From Pisaster brevispinus (lineage: Eukaryota > Echinodermata > Asteroidea > Forcipulatida > Asteriidae), in assembly GCA_023634235.1 (NCBI GenBank), contig JAMKCF010000011.1:6404001-6468000 (forward strand): a stretch of 64,000 bases of DNA, read 5' to 3'. Position numbers and translations under genes: made by a program. This document shows positions 21,406 to 31,357 of this stretch, piece by piece; position 1 is the first letter of the stretch, and the number at the start of each line of letters is the position of its first letter. The notes beneath the pieces were generated by a model. It searched no databases, had not been told where the DNA came from, and saw nothing but the letters and a program-made list of their open reading frames with translations.

Positions 21406-23335
21406 GGTAATCATTTCGTTTGCGTCCACATCACCCTCCTCTCTCTTTCTCTCTGGATTGCCCTTTCAGGAACCCTATTCGTTTAGAAGGAAACGAAGCC
21501 CTTCAGCGTAGTCGGTTCTGACGGGTTTTTTTTCAGAGAGAAGAGTGGGTAAATAACCGTGGTGGGGACGTTGCCGTGAGAGGTTTGATACGGGTGGGAA
21601 TGGAGAAGAAAAAAATGGGGGAGATGTAGACAGTTTGAATGAAGTATGTAATTTGGTGAGTTCTTAATAAGTAGTGAGCAGTAGAAAAGACAAGCTTCAT
21701 TTAGTCTGTTGAGATTTACCCTTAATCGTGGGAAGACGCGTCGAAACATGACAGATAAGGTGACATCAGTAAAGGTCATGCACCGAGAAAACAGGTAAAT
21801 TTTCCCTTTCAGCCTCGATTTGACTTCAGTGTTTAAATGAGAGAATAAAAAGCAATACCCGCACCATGATTTAAAAAAAAGGGGGTTCATCAAGGGTTGT
21901 CCTAATAATACTCACAATTGTAGGCTATAAAGTACGACGGACCCATTGGTATTGCCAGCAAACGCAAGGTTGTTGAACTTGTGAACGCGAAGTTCAAGCA
22001 CCATGTTCACGAACAGCATGCGTGACTACACTAAGCTAAGCCAAGTATATAAATCTTGTAAGACTGTCACGGAACCCCGTTTGACAATGACCATTAAAAT
22101 AATGTGACAATAGATTTTGAAATTGTGATGAAGTCCTTTTCCGGTCAACGAACCCCCCCCCCCCAGGTCAACGACAGAGAACATGTTTTGAATTACCTTA
22201 TTTGGACTGGTTGTTGTTTGAGCTACACTTTTTTTTTTTGCTCTCGCGAAACTCTGTCACTGCCGGTTAAATGTCTTATTTAACAGCAGTCGACATGATT
22301 CAAGAAGTTGTTTCTCAAACTGAAACCGAGCCACCTTTATGCCGCCAAGTGTACATTCGATTTCAACTTGTGCCGTTTTACTGATAATAGTGCCTATATA
22401 CTTTTCATCAGTCATGCTGCCTGCTGCTCAGACCTTTGCGACGGGAACGTTGGAGAGGTATATATCGAGCAAAGTCACTGCTTGGGTTGGGTAGTTCTGA
22501 CAATAATATGATCTAGCTTATCCCCAGTTTACCAGACCAAAATGAGGGAAAAAACTTACAAGAAAAATTCAACTGAAGGAATTTTCACTCTGGGCGTATG
22601 GGGACTCTTTGGTTGGTTGGGGGGGGGGGGGGGTAGAAATTTTCCCGAAATTAAAAAAACATACGAATCAATTTCTCATTCAGAATAATTAAAACAATAT
22701 TTATTTTTTTGCTTTTTCTGCCCAGATTGTTTTATTTTGTTGCTGTGTCCGAATGTTCCACACTGTTTTGCCCGGATTTGGGAGGGCAGTTGCCCCCTGC
22801 CCCTAGGGGTCGCCCTCGTCTGAGTCAAGCTATTAAAATCACTGCATGGTTATAATTCACCGACTCGGCTAATATAGCTTTCTGATGAATCAGTGATGAA
22901 GCGATACGCAGACTATATCTGCTTGGACACATGTCATCTCCCAATAGACTGTTAAGATTTGTCTAAAATCATAAACCTTGGATCGTAAAAGACAACTGAG
23001 AAAAGGAGAGTAATCTACACTGGAATGAGGGACGAACAATACCAACCCCCCCCCCAAACCCCCCCCCCAAACACCCCCCCCCAAAAAAAAACACAACAAA
23101 AAAAACCCCCAAAACAACAACAACAAAAAAACCAAGACTGAAAGGTAGAATTTAAGAGTGTTAAAGTCATTTTCGACGAACGCGCCCCAAAACCGTCTAT
23201 TTTTCGTACCTAAGCTTACCGGTGGCTGATCGCGCAATTATTTTACAGCGTCCGTCTTAAGCAAAGTATTTAGTCTTTTGGGGTTTTTTTTGTGTGGAAG
23301 TTTAAGGGCACATGATTTGTTGGAGTAGTCAAACA
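21406..23335. other. No gene supported
   Basis: It contains C or G homopolymers (about 22152, 22618-22634) and a C/A-rich low-complexity patch (23045-23135). No coding region is recognised. Confidence 0.45.
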
Positions 23336-23768
23336 GGCTAACAAAATAACTGGTATTCAGCAGGCTGTATCCTTGATGACTTATACAAATCTAAGCGCGG
23401 ATGCAGGTTTTTTTTAAGCGGGGGATAAACACAATTTTGTTCTTAATGTTGACCATCGCGCCCATAGTCCGTGCCGAGACCCATATGTTTCAACGGTTTA
23501 TGTACGTATGGCTATAAATGACCAAGTTTGATCCTTGTCGGGCTGGCCAACGATGCATAAATCTAAAAGCTAACAAAATAAAAGGTAAACAAATCAATAA
23601 AAAAAAGAATCAGTATTTAGCAGGCTGTAACGTAACGGATGATTTATTACAAAATCCACGCGCGGATGCAGGTTTTTTTTGTATAGCGGTGAGTGTGCAC
23701 CAAATTTTTGTCAAAATGTCGACCAACACATCTAGTCCTTACCATGTTCCATATTTGGTTTGACTGTG
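23336..23768 (+). repeat. Diverged tandem duplication, ~200-bp units
   Basis: Unit 1 (about 23336-23519) and unit 2 (about 23569-23768) share GCTAACAAAATAA, AGCAGGCTGTA, CGCGGATGCAGGTTTTTTTT, and then a GTCGACCA- or GTTGACCAT-type block followed by TAGTCC. The copies have diverged and are not in a common reading frame. Confidence 0.65.
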
Positions 23769-24053
23769 TACACGACCAACTGGGCAATGATGTTTCACGT
23801 TTAGATGCAAAAAAAATAAATAATAATAAAAAAATAAATAAATAAAAATAAAAATATTTATTTATGTTTTTTTGTTTTGTTGCAAGTTTAACTGCAGTAA
23901 CACTGAGTCCTTGTACGACTGGAGAGGGTAGTATTCTGGTAACTAGGCTATATATGTGAGTGTAACCGCGTGCCACATCCTTGCCGTGTGTGCAGAAACA
24001 ACGCTCTTTATAGCCAGGATGAAATTATAGCGTGGGGGGTATTTCTATGAGAC

Positions 24054-24410
24054 GAACCCTTTGGGCGAAACGCAAAGCCTTACGGCGAAGGGGCCGGCTT
24101 TAGGGCCCCGGGAATTGTTTAAAAACAGCAGAGCTGAGAGCTCTCTGATGCAATCTATGACATACACATTATTTTTTACCCCCATTAAAAATTGCTTTTA
24201 TTTGCATTTTAACGACTGCTTTGTTAAGTTGTTAGGGGGGTCGATTAATATGAGGGAGGGTGTGCACACGCCTGCTGGGATGTAAGTATACATTTTGTAT
24301 AGTGTAAGACACTTTACGAGAAAGAACGAGCAATCGCGAAGTACGGCGTGGGGTTTGGGCCCACTTTGTGGCCCCGAAAAATGTTTTATTATTAGATGCT
24401 CTCTGGTAAA
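24054..24410 (+). repeat. Diverged repeat pair, family F
   Basis: Blocks at about 24065-24160 and 24325-24425 share a GCGAAG..TACGGCG-like stretch, then GGCCCCG and GCTCTCTG. Related sequence (GCGAAGCCTAC, GGCGTGGGG) occurs at 53996-54055 and 54806-54868. Family type is unknown. Confidence 0.4.
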
Positions 24411-24480
24411 ATCTGAGAAATTTCAGAGGCGTTTTTGCATTTTATGTTTAACTAGTTTAAAATTTGAAGTTTTGCTTTGA

Positions 24481-26944
24481 TTGCCCCTTTATTCCTTATT
24501 TACCTGGTGAAAATAAGGGGAATTCAGGAAAGCAGTAGAACCCGGGGCAGTTCTTTGTCCCAGCTCTGGAACAATGAGCTTTGTACCCACTTGGTTCTAC
24601 CTAATCTGCCCGCCATGCTCTGCTTATAGTGTTATTGTTGTTGTGCAGACATGGTATAAGTTACCGTTTTTACAACTTGTTTTGGTTTATGGTGTATAAA
24701 TAGTCTGCCTTTTTATCTTTCTATAGGTTAACTTTTTGGCTGAAATAAAACAGTTCCCCTATAAAGTGGTTTCGTTGTATTTTCCGCGTTTTGTGTTCTG
24801 TGTTTTGGGGGTAGAAACCAAAAAAGAATGTTCCCATACGAGGAAAATAAAGTGCTATTGTATTGCACTGTATTTTGTATGTTTTGTTGTAATGCATTGC
24901 ATTGTATTTTAGGAGCCTTATAACCCAAGGCAATCGCCGTGATTTAAACCATGGGAAAAACAGTAATTACAAAAAATACCAAACGGGGAAAACAGTGAGC
25001 TTTCTCTTGCGTCTATTGTAGTGTACTTTTTGTATTCACTACTTGCTGCTTTTCACTGTATGTAGCTTTTGTCAAAACGTTTTTCTTTCCCCGCGCTAAC
25101 ACTCGCCCCCTTCTTTCTTTACAATCATTACTATATATTTTTTTTACACACACACACTGCAGACAAAACAATAATTCAGAGACAGACCTAGTGGCATTAT
25201 GTAGCAATGTGGTAACTAGACATTTTTATTCGAGGCCTTAGGCGGGGGACAAGAAGAAAACAAAATGCCGGGAGGAGGGCTTACAAGTTACTATGAAAAC
25301 TCATTTGCACGAAGCGCAAGTTATACATAAATTATAATATATTAGCTGATACAGGCCTACCGAACCATACAAAATAAATATGCATTTTCCAAACTGGGCT
25401 TGATTTCACAAAGCACTAGGATTTCACTAGGATTTGTCTCAAGACTGTCATAGTGATTTGCACTGTGACATGATCACACTTTGCTTAACAAGATTGATAC
25501 ACAGTTTGGATCAAAATTGCTCCTTGTGAGACCGGCCCCAGTTTCCCCCAAAAGAAGCAAAAGGCACACAAATACCAAACATCATACCCTCGTAAGAGTG
25601 AACAAGGTGCCTATATACAAGTCTACAACTAAATACAAGAATATAAAACAAACTACTGATAAAACAACTCACAAATACAACCATAGAAAATGAAAAATAA
25701 AAATGCATGAACGAGAAATGTGTACGAAACATCAAATAGTTTAGTTGAGACTTAAAAACACTTTAGAACCTAGATTTTTGAATGTGCAGCGGTTAAGAAA
25801 TTCCCGAAACAAGGAGCATCCAATGTAGCAAACGCCCCCCCCTTTAAAAAACACAACAAATTCTTTTGGAACAACGGAATCCAAAAAGGTTAACAACCAA
25901 TGACAGAAACACATAAGAAATTGCTTTGGTAAATGCCACTTTGGATGATGTGTATACGAATTTTGTTTACAATGACTATCTTCTTCTCGTTTTTCCTTCT
26001 TTTTTTGTGGACACGAGAAACATCCGTGTGCCAGAAGGCTCTCTATACGCCCTTCTTCCAGATACACGAAGTACCTATTTTCGAGTGACAGGGCGTATTA
26101 GCAATGGCACCTAAAAAATGGCATTTCTGTTACACTTTCATTGCTAGAATTACCCCACAGACAAGTTTTCCCAAGTCACATGCAGAATTTAACGTTCCTA
26201 TATAATGAATTTTGAATGGTAGAAAACCGATCAATCTTTCATACCCAGTTTTCTTGAAACGCAATTTTACGCCAAATTTACCCTTTTCTCCATTAACTTT
26301 GCGTGACGTCCTTCTTTCACGAACAATAAAACACTGTGCCGGTGCGATGAATAATACTATACTCCTGTATTCATCAGGAAAAACAGTTTCTATATCACTT
26401 CCAAAATGTGGAGAACTTTGAAATGGACTTGTATTGCAGTGATACTTTGAAGTATGGACAGCTTCTGCGGACCATAATCGCGTGAGGCGAGATTGCAGGG
26501 GTACGGACCGTGCAAGTCTCGTGCGTATTCCAACCACTTTGGTCACACCACGTTCATTGCTTTGACGCGTGAAGGACACAGACTCGTGCACATACAACAG
26601 GTCCTTATGTCCGAATAACGCGCGAGACTTGCTCAGTCTATACCCATCAGTCCATGGTGGGTAGTCCACGTGCCCATTGGAAAGAGTTCATGAAAGTTGA
26701 ATTTGCCAATTCAACAAAAGATGTTTTAAGTGCTCTTGATAAATGAGTTCAATGTGAGGCCACATTTGTCATCCCTCCCGTTGATAATGAGGAGAGACCC
26801 CATGCCACGGTGCCCCGCGCAATTAGCATAAAACCGCAGATCGATGGCATACGGTTGCCCCCAAATGTAATTTTGATTTGAGCCATAACATTCCTATAGT
26901 TACACGAGGAAAACATTTTAAAAAGTAGTGTTTTTCAGAATGGT
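24481..26944. other. No gene supported
   Basis: AT-rich and simple sequence with a short CACACAC patch near 25148. A 179-codon minus-strand frame at 26130-26669 has no recognisable domain. A fragment beginning TTGATTTCACAAAGCACTAGG near 25400 resembles the ends of foldback repeats but its partner was not found. Confidence 0.4.
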
Positions 26945-27102
26945 TTCGTCTACAGCAGTAGCTAAGGAAGCCTTCCTGTAACACCTTGACCTTTCCCTCA
27001 GAGAACAATGAAAGGTCAAACTGATACAGAAATAAGATGAGAAATAGGATAGTACGGAACCCGGGAATGAATAGTGGAAGAAAAAAAATATATGCAGGGG
27101 CT

Positions 27103-27355
27103 AATCCGTTCAAACGAATTAATAATCCGTTCGCACGGCTTAGTAATCCGTTCGAACGAATTAGCAATCCGTTCGCGCGGTTTAGTAATCCGTTCGAAGG
27201 CATTAGTAATTCGTTCGAACGGATTACTAAACCGTGTGAACGGATTACTATAATTCGTTCGAACGGATTATTAAACCGTGCGAACGGATTACTAATTCGT
27301 TCGAACGGATTATTAAACCATGCGAACGAGTTACTGATTGTTCGAACAGATTGTT
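27103..27355. repeat. Twelve-unit 21-bp array that flips orientation midway
   Basis: Five units at 27103-27207 read like AATCCGTTCGNRCGNNTTAGT. Seven at 27208-27355 are the reverse complement of the same consensus (one is 23 bp and the last 20 bp). Each unit is nearly palindromic around TTCGAA or TTCGCA. The whole array could fold as a long hairpin. The open heptad reading frame across it is a by-product of the 21-bp period. Confidence 0.85.
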
Positions 27356-27737
27356 AATTCGTAGGATAGAAATATGAAATATAGGTTTTAATTTCGAGAG
27401 ATGGTGAATGTCTGCGACTGAGGGTACGGGTCATCATGAGAGAGAGAGAGAGAGAGAGAGCACAGCTGTTGGGGTAATCCCCTGACAAAGAGGGCGGGCG
27501 CGTGCGAAGAGTGAGTTTAATCCTATCAATCTATTGAAGACTAAATTACACGCGATGGTGCAATCCTTACCTGTATCGATCTGTTGAAGACTAAAGTTTA
27601 CATGGCGATGCATTTTCAAGTTATAAAACTGGGAATATACTCACCCGTATAACTCCCTGATATATAAATATTATCATTAAATTATCTCATCATAAAACTT
27701 TGCATTAACATCATCGTACGACAACACCTTCACGGGT

Positions 27738-27824
27738 TGAGCCAGTGTGTAGTGGTTTGCGTTATATGAGCCAGTGTGTAGTGGTTTGCGTTATATGAGC
27801 CAGTGTGTAGTGGTTTGCGTTATA
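27738..27824 (+). repeat. 29-bp tandem repeat, three identical copies
   Basis: The unit starts TGAGCCAGTGTGTAGTGG and repeats at 27738, 27767 and 27796 without visible mismatch. It lies in the spacer of the large inverted repeat. Confidence 0.9.
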
Positions 27825-28591
27825 TGCATCAACAAAACCAAAGAGAGGACAGTCTTCCACGAATCGCCAGACATTGCAGACATTGCCCCATCGCTCGAAA
27901 TTAAAACCTATATTTCATATTTCTATCCTATTTCTATCCTATTTCTGTAACAGTTTGACCTTCCATTGTTCTCTGAGGGAAAGGTCAAAGTCTTACAGGA
28001 AGTCTACCTTAACTACTTACAGCTAATTTTTTCATAATTTCCACTTCCTGGATCAGAAGAAAAACCTGTGAAATTAGAGTTATGAAATTGGTTGAGTCAG
28101 TGACACTGCTCTGCTTCGTACGGTGCACGTCCATGACACACAATCATGATAAGTAGCATGCATGTACCGCATAGGCTCGACCTCTGGTCAATTACATACG
28201 TACGGAGCTCCTTAGGTGCCACATCAAACCACTATCCGTGCTACTAGATAATGTATCTCTCCAAGTTTAACTTGCTGATACTAAGAACTCGACTTACCAT
28301 GATCGAGTGCCATCTTGGTGAAAAGTGTTTTGTTTGAATAGTATGGCAATTCCGGAGTTCCGTATAGGTAGGCCTACTGCACGCCCGTCTTGTCCAATTA
28401 CAGACGCGTTATAAACCTTCAAGTTGCATGGCTCGATTTGGGTCGAAACTCTTTTTTCAAGAATGTTCTTCTCTGAACGACTGTTGACAGATGGTGCAGT
28501 TTCTAAACGAAAAAACATACAAAAACTTTCGCATAAATATGCCCCGAACGATGCACAAAGTCATGTAACATGTAGGAATCTCCCTTGTGAT

Positions 28592-28913
28592 CAGGCATGC
28601 AACTGCCCGATGAAAAAAAAGAGGAAATTTTCAAAGGCACAACGCAAGCGCGGAGCGAGGCAGCCAAAATGCCAAGGGACATGAGATCCACAATGGTACC
28701 CTAGAAAATTGTGAGGTTTATTATGCTCTTAGGTGCATTCTTAGCATGTACTAGGCTTATTTCACATTATTGTGGTTGTACATTGTTGTTGCCAAGCATA
28801 TATAAGGCTTTAAAAAAAAATCGCCAAAAATTTTTTTTTAATTTTTTTTTTTAGCGCTGATCATTTAAAAAAAACGCGGAAATCCGCGGAAACGCGGAAG
28901 AGTTGCATGCCTG
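28592..28913. mobile_element. 322-bp TIR element with 6-bp TGTGAT target duplication
   Basis: Perfect termini CAGGCATGCAACT and AGTTGCATGCCTG are flanked by TGTGAT at 28586-28591 and 28914-28919. The subterminal part carries repeated CGCGGAAATCCGCGG words. It is non-coding. The duplication may extend to 8 bp imperfectly, so hAT is possible; the superfamily is not settled. Confidence 0.8.
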
Positions 28914-28989
28914 TGTGATGAAGGCTACATTATGAAAGTGAAATACCTCCAGTGAACTATACCAGGCGAAACTAGTCTCTCGAGTTGGT

Positions 28990-29165
28990 TCTGGTGTGAC
29001 TGGAGATTCTGTCCCTCCCCCCCCCCCCCGAGAGATTCTGTCTGTACATGTACGTACTTCTTCTGATAGCGCCCGCTTTTGAATCCTCCTGGCCTTCAGC
29101 CCTTGTTAATTTCCCATATGGGGGACAGAATCTCCTGCGGACAGATTTCCCTATTACACCAGCAA
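28990..29165. repeat. Foldback sequence around GGAGATTCTGTCC
   Basis: CTGGTGTGACTGGAGATTCTGTCC on the left is answered by GGGGGACAGAATCTCC and then TTACACCAG on the right. A C-run (about 29018-29029) and a further GAGATTCTGTC copy lie inside. It is possibly another short foldback element. Confidence 0.5.
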
Positions 29166-31260
29166 GTGTGACTTACGTGAACTAGTGCCAGGATCCCTAC
29201 GATAACTCTTTTTAAGTTTTTAATTAACTACCATTAATCGATGGCGTTTTTTTTTTATTCGTGCAGGCCTTATGAAAGCTTATAATTATCTCAATGTACT
29301 ACAGATAAGAATGTATTCGGACACTCCTTCTGTGTATACGCACAATATTTAGGGTAAATACAAATATTTAGACCCCCAAACACCTAAATTGTTTTCTCCT
29401 TAATTTAAGGCGACCATAGGCCAACTGCATGGGGCTGCTTACAAAGGAAATTGTGAAAACAACCCAATACTATCCCGGCCTTTTATCGGGGGGGGGGGGC
29501 TGGTGGGATGTAAATAACACCGGCTGCCCCTATTGTATTCATTGCTGCCGGTAAGTAACAAAAGAACGGAGTGGCGTGAACATCACATGCACACTTTTGT
29601 AAGAGAACCGGTACGGACGTTTTCGCCTGCCTTTCACCATGAGTTGTGCACGTGGGCATTCTCGGCCAAACATTGAATGACGTTGAACATCACTGATAAC
29701 CGGATTTGTACTTTCTAGTTGCTAAAAAGTTGATAAAAAGCTAGCCTCCCAAGGACAACCCGTAATGAGGACGAAAAGGATTTGCGGAAAAAGGATTTGC
29801 AGGCTGTAGTAATTGTCGGCCAAACCTGTAGTCGAAAATGGGCAGCCGAGCTGCGCTCTAAAACACCATTTTGAACACGCAAGCCATAGCGATTGTGAGA
29901 TAGATTTATGATGCAGGTTACATCGTACAGCCCAACTTATTTCATAATACAAGTTTTATAGTTATTCAGTTTTCATCAATTGCGCTGTTCCCCAACAACA
30001 TGCTCATTGCAGGTAGGCTCTCATTACAGAACCGGTAGGGCCTTCAATGTCTGTGACAAACTCTTGGCACTTGCGGATGACTGAGAAGCCAACATTTAAC
30101 GTTTAGGATAAACGCTTAGGTATCTATGTGTTTGCAAAACCTTTACGTAACTGTAAAGAATCATGCATTTGACAGTCAGAAGTGACTGAAGCTGTGAAAC
30201 CTGCTTGCGTATCGGTAACTTGCTTACGTTTGTTTGAACTTTGCATTAAGTTGCTTATGCAGAACTAACGCTACGTAAAAAAGGGTTACAAGTTTTCGAT
30301 TCTGAGACCAGCATTGTTAAAAAACGTCATATGTTACTTGGTGACGAGTCATTTCCAACAATAGTTACTCATTTACGCCTACATCTTTTATGAAACCTGC
30401 TTGTGGTGTTACGGTAACATATTTACGGTGTTGAGAAATGTACATGTAGCCCCCCCCCCCAACGATTGCGATGTTGAAGCGGTGTCTTCTGTTAATATTT
30501 ACGTGTTATTTTAAATTTAAGATTTTCAAAAAAGAAGAAGGAAAAAACCCAACACCAAAACAAACAAAAACAAACGCACGACAAGCAGTCAACAAATAAG
30601 AATCATCAATAATTGTATCAAAAATGTACCCAACTGGTACTTAAAATACGGTTTGAAGTTCAATTTTAATTAATAAAATATTTGGATAGTTGCTGTGACT
30701 CATTCCAAATTATTTTCTGGTGACGAGTGCACTTTTTATAAATCAGGATTTAGCCAGAAACGTCAGAATGTTGAAGCATTGGCTAAGACTGATAAACACA
30801 ATGTTATTATTTTCCAGAATGTTTCTTTTTCTCTTCAGGTTTGATATTCGCTCAAAGGTGAAGTGGCCGGATTCTGATCCGGGTCCAACTGGATCCAAGC
30901 TCCACAAACAACCGGTTAACAATACCCCTTTATGTTAGATCTCTGAACGGTATGGTAAACTGCCGGTGTATACCCAACGAGAGCATCCACTGCAAGCGTG
31001 CAACGGGACGATTCCATTCAGGGAACAGGGACATGATTTTTGTATAAAAATCAATTTGTATAATTCTTGATTTGTTTTTATCGTAAAATATCCAAGTGGT
31101 GGGTTTGTAATAGTGATTATGAATGCCCTTTTATGGATACACGATCAAGTTTGCGATACATTAAATAGCCGCCAACAACTTATCTGACGGAACTCACACC
31201 TTAAATAAAATGGAACTGCCATAAACTCATTAGCCTATAGTATGGGCGCGTTTTGGGAAC
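29166..31260. other. Upstream of SLC34; no gene seen
   Basis: It contains a G-run near 29490 and a C-run near 30451. Open frames lack recognisable features. Cis-regulatory sequence for the transporter may lie at the right end, but none can be defined. Confidence 0.4.
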
Positions 31261-31262
31261 GC

Positions 31263-31270
31263 TATAAAAG
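31263..31270 (+). promoter_or_regulatory. TATA box of the SLC34 gene
   Basis: TATAAAAG lies 73 bases upstream of the translational start at 31343. Transcription should therefore start near 31290-31300, giving a leader of about 45-50 bases. A TATA-driven promoter fits a tissue-specific transporter. Confidence 0.75.
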
Positions 31271-31342
31271 TAGGGAGTTGGACGCTGCCGGGCACATTTT
31301 TGGAAAGTTGCCTCTCTTTTTTGGAGTCCATCTTCTATCAAG

Positions 31343-31357
31343 ATGTCGAACACAATG
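31343..31357 (+). CDS. SLC34A: SLC34 coding exon 1
   Basis: It encodes MSNTM only. AAGATGTCG is a fair start context, and the donor is ATG|GTAAGT in phase 0. It is supported by the TATA box upstream; translation could otherwise begin at the ATGATG opening exon 2, which would change only the first few residues. Confidence 0.75.

Larger units (their letters stand above)
26945..28022. repeat. Large imperfect inverted repeat, one arm interrupted by a 21-bp array
   Basis: The left arm is split: 26952-27052 and 27361-27410. The right arm is continuous at about 27872-28022 in reverse complement. Matching blocks include TTGACCTTTCCCTCAGAGAA, AAGGTCAAACTG, AGAAATAGGATAG and AAATATGAAATATAGGTTTT. The right arm shows no gap where the left arm holds about 300 extra bases (27053-27360). 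The spacer holds (GA)n at 27438-27460 and a 29-bp tandem repeat. Confidence 0.75.

Noticed and set aside
26130..26669. 179-codon minus-strand open frame
   Set aside because: Long enough to notice, but there is no recognisable motif, no splice context and no clear start region. It could be tested by RNA or homology, but is not supported by sight.
27037..27357. 106-codon frame with repeated NPFxRxS-like heptads
   Set aside because: The 21-bp repeat period keeps every frame open and gives heptads automatically. The opposite strand shows equally regular NGLL heptads, and the array inverts midway, so it is not a coding signal.
27738..27824. CRISPR-like array
   Set aside because: The three 29-bp repeats are directly adjacent without spacers, in a eukaryotic sequence; this is an ordinary tandem repeat.
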